A stretch of 64,000 bases of DNA from Cryptomeria japonica. Its lineage: Eukaryota; Streptophyta; Pinopsida; Cupressales; Cupressaceae. A program made the translations under genes and the position numbers. Within the stretch, counting starts at the first letter, position 1. Each line of letters starts with the position of its first letter. The notes beneath the pieces were generated by a model. That model worked only from the letters and a program-made list of their open reading frames with translations. It was not told where the DNA came from and made no database searches. Where the stretch lies: assembly GCF_030272615.1 (NCBI RefSeq), contig NC_081411.1, positions 209,714,244-209,778,243 on the forward strand, read 5' to 3'. This document shows, piece after piece, positions 31,536 to 43,659 of the stretch.

Positions 31536-32162
31536 TTGCAACATCCTACAAATATTTGATTGCCCAAGAACACCACATATCATGAACATATAAAAGAAAT
31601 AATCCACAAAAAGCACAATGATCAATGTGGACCATCATCAGGGATAGAAAACGATCTAGAAATATCCACAAGCATCATAAATTACCACAACAACAACTGC
31701 AACATCACCACTTACTAGAATCTTCATCATCATATTGGACCTCAGGAACACTCACTATACTGACTATTGAAATTAAAGATTCACTTGCAGAACTCCAAAT
31801 CACAAACTACCTAAATTAAGGACACATATGAACATCCCAAACACTACGAAATCCACAAACCAAGATATTGCAACATGGAGCAATGAGCAAAATTCAAAAT
31901 AATGATCAACACTAAACAATTGAAAAACCAACAACAGTACTGTGTCTCATAACTCGATCAAATAACAATGCAAAAATCATAAAGTTTAGATGAATCAACT
32001 AGAGATACTTATCTCAAAACCCTTTAATCCACAACAACTCATCTGCAACACACTGGCCAAACCAACTCATTCAATCCGAATGTGACACTGGAATACATAG
32101 AGAAATATGTTGACATCAATGACAATAAATAATTCTAGAAAACTTCTTGCCAATATCCAACA
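31536..32162 (-). repeat. Element E left LTR (3' LTR), truncated
   Basis: About 627 bp matching the second half of the right LTR, from GCAACATCCTAC (compare GCAACATGCTAT near 48200) to AATATCCAACA at 32162. The first half is missing at the junction with element G. Confidence 0.82.
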
Positions 32163-32177
32163 ATCTCCCCCTTTGGC
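32163..32177 (-). promoter_or_regulatory. Polypurine tract of element E
   Basis: Minus strand GCCAAAGGGGGAGAT next to the 3' LTR. Confidence 0.85.
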
Positions 32178-32534
32178 ATAGATGGAAACATATAAGTGTG
32201 AAAAATAATCAGTCCAAAGAAAGAATTCAACTACCAATAATCTCCTAATAATTCTCAATAATCTCCCCTTGAGATCTAACACATGATATGGAAGTTTTTC
32301 ACATGATCTTCTCCCCCTTTGACATCAATGGAAAAGGAAAATATGTAAATCATGATTCTCTCAATCTTAGAACTACCTCATAAATCTATATATCTCTCCC
32401 CCTTTGGCCAAACTCTCAAATCTAAACATTTGAACAATACACTGACTACCCCCCCTAAGTAGCAACCTCACTCATCAATCTGGATCACAAGATATCTTTG
32501 TAAAATCCACTAGACTAATGCAAATCCATGCATC
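32178..32534 (-). other. Element E 3' untranslated region
   Basis: Between the pol stop and the purine tract. It holds two more CTCCCCCTTTG-type tracts on the plus strand (32310-32320 and 32395-32406), i.e. extra purine runs on the coding strand. No gene. Confidence 0.6.
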
Positions 32535-33211
32535 TTAGTTCTCATTAGGAGGGCAAATCACCCCTAGATTATGTCTAAGATACTCAAAAATATCCTTAGA
32601 ATAAGGCTTTGTGAGGATATCTGCAATCTATTCCTTTGTAGATACATACTCCAATCCAACTTCCTTCTCAATCACCTTCTCTCTCAAGAAATGAAACTTG
32701 ATTGACATATGCTTGGTCTTTGAATGCAACACCCGATTCTTAGAAATGTTGATTGCACTTGAATTGTCACAATATATAGCATTAGGCTCATAAAAAATAA
32801 CTTAGATATACTTCAACATCTGCTTCATCTATACCGCATGAGTACAATTGCTCGCAGGAGCAATGTATTCATCTTCTGCAGTAGATAAATAAATAGCATC
32901 CTACCTCTTACTCATCAATGAAACCAATCTCTTACCCAAGAAAAATGCACCACCACTAGTACTTTTCCTGTCATCACTATTACCTGCCCAATCAGCATCA
33001 TTAAATGCACTTAAAGTAAAATATTTGAATATTTGAATATTCTTTTCACAACTCCAACATGAGATTCCTTAGGATCATCTTGAAATCTAGCAACACTTGA
33101 CAAATAACATTCATAATATCTGATCTAGTCTGAGTCAAATATAATAATCCACCAATCATAGATCTGTATCTAGTCTAATTTTGTTTCAAATAATCATCAT
33201 CCTTTGTCAAC
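32535..33211 (-). pseudogene. Element E RT end and RNase H (downstream half)
   Basis: Continues the RT frame from the far side of T: CKLTKDDD, then TRYRSMIGGLLYLTQTRSDI, then RNase H with AIYCDNSSAINISKNRVLHSKTKHMSIKFHFLREKV and ADILTKPYS. It ends CPPNEN with TAA at 32535-32537. The codon split by T is Cys-Lys; removing T and one TTAC restores the reading. Some stops occur (for example QNQT to QN*T near 33180). Confidence 0.8.
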
Positions 33212-33215
33212 TTAC
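33212..33215. repeat. Target-site duplication of T, left copy (TTAC)
   Basis: TTAC precedes GGGTGGCTGC here and follows ...TTTACCC at 44006-44009. The host copia sequence without insertion would read CAACTTACATCTGG. Alignment alone would also allow TTA or CTTAC, because of chance identity at the ends. Confidence 0.8.
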
Positions 33216-33243
33216 GGGTGGCTGCAAGAAGTTGAGTCCCACT
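33216..33243 (+). repeat. T left terminal inverted repeat
   Basis: Compared with the reverse complement of 43978-44005, about 20 of 28 positions agree. The strongest block is AAGTTG.GTCCCA, preceded by GGGT...TG at the outer end. Confidence 0.75.
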
Positions 33244-34084
33244 TTTGGGCAAAAAGTGGAAGTGTTTTCTCTGTTTTTCAAAATTTTATGTCGATTGATG
33301 TCAAAATTTGATGCACTTAGAGATTGAATCTCGGAAAACTTCAAGAATAGAAAATGTAGTGCTCAGAGTCTACTTTTCAAATATGTAATTTTTTTTAATA
33401 CCCACATGGTAGAAATCTCTTTTTAGTAGGCATGTTTAAAAACCATTTTTTCAAAATGCCTATTTCAGGACTATAGCACGCATGTGTACGACCACCCTTT
33501 TTTGATGCAAATAAATGAATTTTTGCAAATCCTTCTGGGAAATGATACCTAAGACACCAAATAATGATGAGAATATTTTTTCTTATTTTTTTATTGAATA
33601 TATTTTTTTTATTAATTTTTAACTGACAATAAAGTATATTTTCAAAACATCGGGTGTACGACCACCATAATTTGATGAAAATTTCATATTTTTCCATTTT
33701 TTTTTTTAATATTCAAAATAATTGTATGTAGATTGATGTCATATAATTTATTTTTCTAAAATCCTAAAAACCAAAAAGTTATTAAAGTTTTAGTGAACCT
33801 TGGTATTTTAGGTTTAGGTTCCACTTTTGATTAATAAATAATACAAAAATAGTAAAAGTAATATTATCACTATAAAATTTACATTTCTGAATTCAGGATG
33901 CTGAAAACTCTAATGGGTTTTTATTTTGTCAAAAAATTCAATCAGAAAGGCCCTCAAAAAATTAGGCCATGGTAGAAATCTGATGTCGATTTACCTTAGT
34001 CATTTTTTTGGAGGTCCAAGTATAGGCTTGATGAGACCAAGCCTATCCCGAAGCAAAAAACAAAGCTAAGGAATGTTTCCCACT

Positions 34085-34165
34085 CCTAATTTTAAAAAAC
34101 GGGGGCCCATTTTTTAAATTCAAAAAATGGGCACCCATTTCTGAAAGAGAAAGGGGCGCCCATTT
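34085..34165 (+). repeat. T left subterminal repeats
   Basis: Three related copies of a GGGC.CCCATTT motif: ACGGGGGCCCATTTTTTA, ATGGGCACCCATTTCTGAAA and GGGGCGCCCATTTCTGAAA. The same core recurs at 43918-43935 and, in variants, across 43660-43950. They are candidate transposase-binding sites. Confidence 0.75.
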
Positions 34166-34348
34166 CTGAAAAGATCCGTTGGGACAAAATCTGGCCCACA
34201 AGCACAAATCCCAATGATTGAATGATTTTTCAATCATTGGCTGATAGGTACAATTTGCAAAGAGAATGTTTTGATTAATCATTCTCTTTGTTTGTCTTAT
34301 TGTCGATTTGGTAAAGAGATTGATTCGAATTTAAATTTTGGTGTAGCC

Positions 34349-37300
34349 ATGGGATCAAATCAATGCAGGAAGAGACAAAGGAAGGTTCTGACAACTGAGG
34401 AGATTGCAGCAAATAGGGAGAAGGAGGCAATGTGTCAACGAGAGATAAGGTCAAGAATGAGACAAGGAGCTTCAAGTTCCACAATCATTTTAGAAGAGGA
34501 GAACATCAATGAGACCATAAATACTGACAAAAGAAACACAATAGAACCATTTAATTCAGGTGCATCTTCTAATCCATTATTGGATACAGGTATGTCTCCA
34601 CAGCCCCATGTTTTTTCTCATGAAGAAATTGGTGATTTAGTAGAAGCAGGTTACTTATTAAATGAAATTCTAATTGAAAATCATACCCCAAATGAAATTA
34701 GAAGTCAAGTTGAAAGTGAAATTGAAATCCAAATTGAAACCCCAACTGAAACTAGATCTCAACTTGAAACTGAAATTGAAACCAAATTTGAAACTCCAAA
34801 TGAAATTGAAAATCCACTTGCAACTAAAACCAATAATGTGTATGTAGACATGGAAACACCAATTGAAAATGAAACATGTTTGAATGATAATCAAATGAAT
34901 GAAAATTTTGAAATTAAAAGTGATGTACTAGACAACCTTCCTGGCTTAGTTTCATGGAGACAGATTAGGACACATGCAAATAGATTGTTTAGACATTTTT
35001 TATATAATAAGAAATTTGGGTTTCAATGTCAATTAATGGTACAACTAATTAAAATGACTAAAATGCGAAAAGTGATGAAGAAGTTAGGCTTTTATGTCAA
35101 ACCCAAGAAGAAGGAGGAGTCTTTAAAACAAGTTGTATCGACTGTTGCTAGCGCCTTTGATACAATTGGAAAGAAAAGTCATTCTAAAGATAAAAATGCG
35201 GCACGACGGGCAATAACAACAGCTTTAGTAAGCCAAACAGCTTCTAATAAAAGAATGATGAGTAACATAAGTGGATATCTTAATATTCATCGCAAAACTT
35301 TGTCAAGAGCTGTAAAAAGAAGAGTTAATTTTGAAAGTGATCTGGCAAACAAATTGTGGACTTTTAGTGGTAGACTACCAAGGTCTGATATGAAACTTAC
35401 TGGTGAAGTCAAAAATTTGATCGAAAAATTCTGGCACGATAATACGAGAGTATCACCTAATGTTAGAGATGTTCTTAAATTAAGAGTTGGATCAAAAATT
35501 CGTGATCCACATCCAAAACACCTATTGGACACGACTCAAACTGAATTGTATAAAAAAATTTTGGATGATAAAGTGTTGACTATTAGCATTTGTCAAAGGT
35601 CTTTTGAAAAGTGTAAACCTTGGTATGTTCGAATTAACAAGGAAACAGTCACATGTTGTTGCAAAACTCATGTTCAATTTTGCTACCATTATGATGTATT
35701 TCGAATATATACATGTTACCATGCATAGTAATGGAATGTTCCAAGAATGTGGTATAAATATACCACCTGAAACTATCAAGGAGTTTATTTCAAGTCTGTT
35801 TTGCAACCCACTAAATGAAAAAAAATTTCTTTTCAATGCATGTGTTTCTGGTGTATGTGATATATGTGGAAATCTTGCATTGTTGGATGAATTTTTGCAT
35901 GAAAATCTTTCAAATGATTTTGGACAACAATTAATTGATGTTAAAAGATTTAAAACTATTGAGTATCCACTGAAGGATGGAAAGGTTGGAAAACGATGCA
36001 ATCTAATCACTGAAAAAGTTAGTGTTCATGCATTTATGAATGAATTCAAGAGTAACATCACACCTAAATATGTTAAACACACTCAAAATGCTAGATGGCT
36101 CGATGGTCAGTTTCAAATATGTAAGGATAAATTTCCTGTTGGTAGTATACTTTCGGTTGTTGACTTTGTAGAGAACTACACGCTTGCACCACAAGATGAG
36201 GTACAATCAGAATACAACAATTCAGTGCAGGTATCAATTTTTGTCCATATTGTCTATAGGCATGCACCAGATAGTACACAAGAGGATCGCAAAATTTTGA
36301 GAGAGTACCATTTCTATATGAGTGATAATAAATTACACTCACCTGAGTTTGTCCAGTTTTTCTTCAAGACCTTTTTTCAGAATTTGAGGGAGAGAGAAAT
36401 TCAGATGACACAACATCTAATATGGTCTGATAATTGCACAGGGCAATTCAAGAATGCTAGAATGTTTTATTGGTTGAGTAGGATTCATAAAAAAACTAAT
36501 ATCGAACACATTTGGAGTTTTTTTGAGGCTGGACATAGGAAAGGAGAACATGACGGTGCTAGTGCATGTGTCAAGAGAGCCCTTTGTAGAGAGCAACTCA
36601 AATTCGAGGAAAAGGCTAAATTTAAAAATGCAAGTGCAATTGTGGATTGGTGTAGTGCAAATTTATCCATAGGATCAAGTCAGAACTCTACAATTAGATG
36701 TTTCTTCTGGCTAGTTAAAGAGGAGAATATCCTTCCAAGATATGATTGTGATACAATAAATGGGTCAGCTAGATGGCATTCATTTAAGAGTTCTAATTCT
36801 AACACTTGGACTATACGGACTAGAGAGCTTGCATGTTTTTGTCAATTTTGTGTTGCAGGTGAATGGGAAGAATGCGAGAATGCGGAATGGGTTGAAGAAT
36901 GGCAACACAAATCCTTAACACCTACTGAGACACAATATGAAGATGTTAGAAGAAATGAAGACCTCGATCATGCATTTGCATCAGAAGATTATGATCGTGT
37001 TTCGGACCTCATACAACCTAGTAATTTAATTCAATTTATTGTTTATAACTTTAAATTATATATTTTTATGTATTGTCATATAATTTATGATTACATATTT
37101 GAATTATAAATTCTAACAAGTTTTATTTCTACACATTGTACTTATATTTGTTTTATAGGACATGTGTATGTTGTTGTTGCACCTGAGGATAATGATGAGC
37201 AGGTTGAGTATTGGCTAGCTAGATGTGTAGAACCTAAGAAAAAGTTGATATGTGATCAAGTAGACAATGATGGTTTTCAGTATCCAGTTGGGTTTGTTGT

Positions 37301-37436
37301 GGTGGTTGGTACATGGCTATGCAAATACTTAACAAGAAGGAATGGCTTACCAGCTTATGAAGACTACCAATCAGAAAAGAAGATTATACACTATTCTCAT
37401 TTGGTGGTGGAAACAAACATCAAATTAGAAAGATAA
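34349..37436 (+). pseudogene. T transposase gene (DDE-type), one frameshift and one intron
   Basis: Starts at the ATG at 34349 in a GCCATGG context (MGSNQCRKRQRK). The first frame runs to 35728. It has a basic start, a Glu/Thr-rich repetitive stretch (about 34690-34840) and a helical region that may bind DNA (AARRAITTALVSQTASNKRMMS...HRKTLSRAVKRR). It reaches CCCKTHVQFCYHYDVFR, then the frame shifts by one near 35715. The second frame carries CVSGVCDICGNL, the putative first catalytic Asp in SVVDFVENY (codon 36162), the second in WSDNCTGQFKN (36429) and a GHRKGEHDG motif with Glu at 36546 and Asp at 36552. A Cys-rich end (LACFCQFC) follows. A 138-bp intron is predicted (37021-37158, GTAATT...TTATAG, phase 1); exon 2 encodes HVYVVVAPEDNDEQVEYWLARC and ends at a TAA. 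Confidence 0.78.
37021..37158 (+). other. Predicted intron of the T transposase gene
   Basis: GTAATT at the start and TTTTATAG at the end; AT-rich (more than 75% by eye). Splicing here joins QP to R-HVYVVVAPE in frame. Without splicing, translation would stop at a TAA at 37107-37109. Confidence 0.65.
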
Positions 37437-38325
37437 AAAGGTAGACCTGCTAATAAGGTATTGTGGACACTATCAGTATAAGAGCATGAGGCAATCATAG
37501 ACGCATTGTAGAAGAGAGAGGATGTAGATGGTAAATTGGGTTGAATCAAATTTATATGCATGTAAGATAGAATTATGTCTTAAATATGACCTGACTCTAT
37601 ATTTATCATTGTATGACAAATCTATATTTATAGTGTACTTTTTTATTTTAGTACCATGAGGTCCATGCTTTTCATACCACTACTATCTGCACTAATAAAC
37701 CATCAATACACTAGTAAAGTAGTGTGGTCAACTTAAGAGGAAAGTTGATACTATGTTTGTAGCTTCCTAATAATTTGGTTAGCCTTAATTCCATCAATCT
37801 ATTGGATTCCTCTATGAGATTCATTTATAATTAATAATCCTTTTATATAATCATGAAAATCATGATTCCTCTATGAGATTCATTTATAATTAATAAGTCG
37901 ATACTTGTGTGAACTCTTTTACATATTTAATCATGATAATTGTTTTTCTTTGTCCCTTTAACATTGTATTTGTCTACATTTGATACAATTTTGGTTTCAT
38001 AAACAATATTGTATTAGTTATCTTATTCTTAATGTTATTTTGTGCACATTGAATTATAAACTGTTGCACTATAATAGCAAGTCTTGAAATAATAATTTAA
38101 TAAGGAAATGACATTAAAACAAGTCCAAATAACATAATAACAAAACACGACCTGATATCATAATAGCAAGGAAATGACATAATAAAAAGTCCTATATATA
38201 ATCACGTAACACATAACAACAAGTCCTATATATAATCACATAATAACAAGTCCCGGGATAACATAACAAGTGTCATCATAAAAAGTCCACAATACAATAA
38301 CATGACATGATCTAAAATATACAAT
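37437..38325. other. T intergenic region between the convergent genes
   Basis: AT-rich DNA between the 3' ends of the two genes. A 34-bp direct repeat (GATTCCTCTATGAGATTC...) occurs at 37805-37838 and 37863-37896. Short imperfect repeats of CATAATAACAAGTCC and TCCTATATATAATCAC fill 38100-38280. No coding sequence. Confidence 0.7.
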
Positions 38326-40376
38326 CTAAGAACTCGTGTGCATCTCATCTGCAATCCTCTTCACTCCATGTGAAGGTGGCTAAGATGAATCATCCTACTA
38401 CACATGGTCCTCAGATGCACCATCCTGTGTCTGTGCAATATCAGTGTTTGCACCCTCCTGTGCATTATTAAAAGATTTTACATGAGAAGAAGTTACTTGC
38501 ATAATTCACTTATAAAATAATTAAATACTATAAAAATTTAAATAAATTACCATATGACCGTGCTCGACAATGCCCTCACTGATACATGGAGGTCCACTAT
38601 CATGAACAAGAAAAGTGGTCATAGCCAAGTCCTACAAAAAAAAACATTGTATATCAATTTTGATAATCCATATAAAAGCCAGGTACACAGTATAAACAAA
38701 TTAGAAATTATTTTTGTAATCATCGTGCCTCAAATGATAATGTCGATGGTTGCATCTGACTCAACCCCATATCTGTACCAATATTGGTAGTGGTGTGGAC
38801 TTGAACAATATATATAAAGCATGAATCAAACTTGTACATATACATAAATTATAAAGTATATATATATATAGACTACAAGATTATCATAGAAAAGCATACA
38901 TGTGATGAAGGGAAAGTAACTGATGGTCGAAGGTGTACATGTGATGCACCATCAAACAATCCAGAAGCCTACAATTGCAAAAAATAACGAACATGAATCA
39001 AAGTTGTACTTAAATTAGTAAGCATGTAAACACTTCAAATTAATGGATGAAAAACATACTAGTGGTATGTGAGGCTAAGCCTCAGTGGTCCATGGGTCAC
39101 CTGAAGAAGCACCCACCTCAGTGCCACATGAAGCACCCTACAAAATTGAAAAAACATATCATATGTAAATCATTACATTAAAAAATTTATTATTTATTCT
39201 AAATGTACATATCAATACAATCTATCTAGATGAAAGTGCATACCGTAAATGGGGCACCAACATCTCTGGGTATTGAGGTAACATGCTGTCTGTTCCTCAA
39301 TGATGTGGTGTGATCCATCATCTATTCAGAAAAAAATGACTCATGTTATGGTTCATATGTGTATATATAAGGAATTTAATATTGCACTGTAAATTATACA
39401 AATAAATTTGTACCTCTCTAGGCTGATCATCGTCTGCCCACAGGAGATCAACATATGAAGAGATGACATCAGCATGTGCAACCTCCTCGGCATCATCGTA
39501 ACCACCATGAGCGGCATCAGCATCATCAAAATCATCATCTCCTCTAGGGGCAACCTCACTCTGTGGACCCCTACATACATCCCCACAACTCGTGCAAACA
39601 TGTGCTAAGCAGGGGGCAGCCCTCACCTCCCGCAACTGCTGTACCAAATTTCCCAATAGGACACTCAATGAACCTAGAGCAGAATCCACTACTCGATGAT
39701 GGGAAGGTGCTGGAACAACTGGTGATGGAAGAGGAACCAATGGATCATCGCGCACACGGTTTCTAACCCTGTCGCTCAATTTTGCTCCTGGCCTATCCTG
39801 GGGCATGCCTCTCCCAACCCCCTGAAAAGATCTAATATCAAAGTAATTGGGCTTTATGCCCAATTCAAATTCCACACATAATTTCTTCAAAAAATACATT
39901 GGGACCTCATGATTGGAGTGTGGTGGATGGTCAAAGACCATCCACCACCTCTCCCAAAAGTGGCTAGCAACACCTGGGTGCCTACACCATCGAATAGAGA
40001 TCTGTGGCTTCTTCGGATCTATCTCTTCACCTGTCTTAGGGTTCACAAAATATTTTTTCAAATCTATTTTTGTTATTTTTAAATCATTAACTTGTTTGTA
40101 TGTGAGGCCATCTGTGTAAAATGCATGCAATCCCTCACGCTAGTTACGATAGCTATCTAACTCACTATCTAATGCTTGCACAGACTATACAATGCCTTGC
40201 ATACTATCTGCAAGGCGTAACAACTAAGGGGGTGGATGAGGCTCATGCCTAATAGTGTGAATATCTCTAATCAGAGCATCAATATTTATCCTAATTGTCT
40301 ATCGCAATTGCTCTGGTGGAGGTGGAGGTGGAGGTGGAGGTGAAGGGGGTGGAGGAATCTCAAACTCATCCATCAT
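38326..40376 (-). pseudogene. T second gene, at least seven exons, unknown protein
   Basis: On the minus strand, ATG at 40376 (MMDEFEIPPPPS). Predicted exons: 40376-39414, 39321-39244, 39137-39060, 38968-38900, one from 38772 whose donor is unclear, 38631-38551 and 38457-38326. All assigned junctions are GT-AG and phase 0. Exon 1 has a Pro run, then KQVNDLKITKIDLKKYF, IRWCRHPGVASHFWERWWMVFDHPPHS, a basic middle (KLSDRVRNRVRDD) and an Asp-rich end. The small exons repeat a GAS theme (GASCGTEVGASSGD, DGASHVHL, DGASEDHV). No family recognised. By analogy with CACTA and Harbinger, it may be the DNA-binding partner of the transposase. At least four stops in exon 1 and others in exons 3 and 7 show it is damaged here. 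Confidence 0.62.
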
Positions 40377-43074
40377 GTGAAAATAATCTGCATATATATA
40401 CAAACATGAAAATTTACAATTACAATTACAAACATGAAAATTTACAAACATGAAAATTTACAATTACAATTACAAACATGAAAATTTACAAACTTGAAAA
40501 TTTACAATTACAATTACAAACATTGAATTTTCGATTACTTTTATAGGATTTTATATAGATTGTTACAAACAGAGATTAATCAAAAATTTATAAAAGACAT
40601 TTAAGGGAAGAATTATTAGGATTATGATCTTTTTAGTAGAGCATATGTATTGGTTATTCTTATTTTTAGAAGCTCACTTCATCAATGTTCGACAAGATAT
40701 ATGAAGGGTTGATCATAAAACTACATAGTTTTTTAAAGTTGAAGGTGCATTTGGGCTTTAGAAGATCTTCCATGACTTGTAAAGTCAAAGGAGGTGATCT
40801 AAAACCAAGCATATAATTATTTTAAATTTTATAAAATCATTATGCTTAATCAATTTGGGAAATATAAAACTAATATCCAATCTCTTTACTATTATTTAAT
40901 TAAACTAGTCCCTTTGTTTGTCGATGTGAGTGTTCCCTTTCTAATTTTAAATTACAAACTTGAAAATTTACAATTACAATTACAAACATGAGGAGGCATT
41001 ATAGGTTTCTCTATTCATCCTTTTGTGGTAAAATTAGAAAGGGATAACTATGATTCTTTTGTAAAATGGTATCTTCATAAGTTTTAGGTGGTTTAATCAT
41101 TTTCCTTTTATGTATGGAGTCATACCTAAACTAGAAAAACTAGAAAATATATAATCTTGGTGTAACATCATTGACCATGTAGGAGTGATTTGATCTAGTA
41201 TCAAGATCATGATTCTATGTGTATTGCATTGGATATTGATTTCCCCCACACACTTTGGAATAGACTTTAGGAGATCCATACCCTTCCCTTTGTAGATGAA
41301 GATCCATACCCTTCCCTTTGGAATGGATATTGTTTCATTCCCTTTGTAGATGAAGATCACATACCCTTTGATGGTGATACTTAAGAGGAAATTCATTATA
41401 TCATATTAAATAATTTATTTACTTAAGATCAACTTTTATCTACATATTAAATAATTTTCAAAATATATTTTAATTATGTACATCAATTATATCAATTAGA
41501 ATAAACATTTGGTAATGAAATACAAGCAATTATCATAAAAAATTTAGAATCAATTCATTCTAAATGTAAAATGATACATACACATATAAATATATAATCA
41601 GTTTTTTAATTTAATATATACTTGGCAAAATAAATTTATATAGACGTGTAAATTTTTAAGTAATTTAGTGGGGTTTATAATGAAACCTATCCAAGAAAAT
41701 TTGTCATATATTAGAATACATAACTCATCTACCCTATATAGACACCACCCTCAACTCTCCCTTCTTGTTGGTTCTTATTTTACAATTTCAATTAATGCTT
41801 TCACATAATATAATACATTCACTTCCAACACACACTCTACTATAATACATTCACTTCCAACACACACTCTACTAATATTGCTACAATAAGATTGCAATAC
41901 CTCAAACTCTTGATGTACACCTTCTATTTATACTTTCTTGCTTTCCATTTGAGGCAAGTAGGTCACTAAGTCCAATCCTTTTGAGAAATCAACAAACATT
42001 TCTTAGACATGAGATGGATTATAAACATCATAGGTAGTTGGGAGCTTATTCATAATTCTTAGTAACATGTGATGGATTATAAACATGATACTTCGCAATT
42101 GATAATAATTCTATTTCATCTAAAATAATTACATATTCCCACCATTGTGCAAACTATGCACTAAAGAATTACAAGGTGATTATTGCCTAGTGATAGATAT
42201 TGGTATAACAAATTACATTTTATTATAAATTGGTATAAGATAAACCAAATAATTATAACATACACTTTCATGGCCTACCCTTATATTGACATGTATGAAA
42301 ACATAATGATGTAGTGATTGTATTAGTTGATATCCACTTGTAGCCTAGACAATTCCTACACTATCTACAATGACCCATTTCTAATCATAGCCAATCCTCT
42401 TGATCATGCAAAAAAATGGGCCACCATGCCCTATACATGAGGTCTTGATTATTAGTTGTTATCATTAAGACCAACACTAACACTACCCTCAATAGTCTTC
42501 CACCATAGTTGTGTAGGCCTTAGTTCAATACTCTAACCAATATATTTTTGACATATTATGACACAATGATGGTGCATAATCTTGAGAGGTCACCTAAACG
42601 CAATGACATGGATAAAATTTAGGGGCTCCTCAACATTTTCCTCACTATATTCTATGCCCCTCTAATGCCAATCCCTTTTACTCATTTGCATTCTTCATTC
42701 TTGATGTGGATTTGGCCATGTGCGTATGATTGTTCCATTTACATTTTGAATGTAAATCTTTCAGCTTTACTTTGATCTTATTCTAGATGCTTCATTTGTT
42801 GCATTGTATGCCCCTGAGTGTTTATTGTTTGCTTAGTTTGATATATGTTTTGTGATTGCTTTGGACCCATGATGTGTTGGATCGCCTTATGGTGATTTGT
42901 AATTTTGTAGTTACATTGAGATGAATGATGATCTATTATACCTTTGCTAATTATGATAGACTGAAAACCAAAAAAAATAAAATTTAACTCTATAAGCTCC
43001 AATCAAAAACTAAATATATGTTCCATTTAATACAACACTACTAGGAAAAACACTGATCACTAAGCACCATTTAA
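40377..43074. other. T non-coding right arm
   Basis: About 2.7 kb of AT-rich DNA with no ORF of note. It has a tandem array of ACAAACATGAAAATTTACAATT units at 40405-40520 (again at 40945-40990), a perfect 2 x 32-bp repeat at 41809-41872, and a repeated GATCCATACCCTTCCCTTTG block near 41270-41345. Its position upstream of the second gene suggests it includes that gene's promoter. Confidence 0.65.
41809..41872 (+). repeat. Perfect 2 x 32-bp tandem repeat in T
   Basis: Units at 41809-41840 and 41841-41872 are identical, starting TATAATACATTCACTTCC. Identity implies a recent duplication. Confidence 0.92.
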
Positions 43075-43075
43075 T

Positions 43076-43162
43076 TTAGGGTTTAGGGTTTAGGGTTTAG
43101 GGTTAATTTAGGTTTTAGGGTTTAGGGTTAATTTAGGGTTTAGGGTTAATCAACCAAGATAG
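43076..43162 (+). repeat. Interstitial telomere-like (TTTAGGG)n repeats in T
   Basis: Four successive TTTAGGG units, then degenerate units separated by TTAATTTAGG. This is the plant telomere repeat, here inside a transposon. Confidence 0.88.
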
Positions 43163-43219
43163 TCAAATTTAGGGTTAATCAACGAAGATAGTCAAATTTC
43201 TCTTGGGACTTGTTCGTTT

Positions 43220-43405
43220 TTTTCTATTTAAGGTTTAGTGTTCGTTTTTCTATTCAGGGTTTATTGTCTATTTTTTAAGTCTAATGTTTATTGTTCGTTT
43301 TTCTATTCAGGGTTTATTGTCTGTTTTTTACGTCTAATGTTTATTTGTTTTTCTATTCAGGGTTTATTGTCTATTTTTTGCATCTAATGTTTATTGTTTG
43401 TTTAC
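43220..43405 (+). repeat. About 55-bp tandem repeat, three or more units
   Basis: Units contain TTTTTCTATTCAGGGTTTAT, then TGTCTATTTTTT and a (A/G)TCTAATGTTTATT end. They start near 43225, 43285 and 43340 and are diverged by point changes and small indels. Confidence 0.75.
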
Positions 43406-43659
43406 GTTTTTGTTTTTTTCCTACAATTTAAATACTATTCATGTTTTTTTTTTTCCTATGGTTTTTACTATTCATGTTTTTTGCAATATTTGAAAACTGA
43501 AAACTATTTTAAACATGAAATAAAAGACGATTTTCAAACTTTAAAACATAAAAATTAAAAAATATCAATACATTAACATTTTTTTTATGAAAAACAATAA
43601 AAATAAATAAAATAGAATATAAAAAATAAAGCTAAATACCTGGAAGGAGGTAAAAATGG

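Noticed and set aside
39563-39766. Plus-strand ORF opposite the T second gene
   Set aside because: Antisense of exon 1, whose spliced continuation on the minus strand is better supported.
40400-40520. A CRISPR-like array of ACAAACATGAAAATTTACAATT units
   Set aside because: Units abut or overlap without unique spacers; simple AT-rich tandem repeat in a plant transposon.
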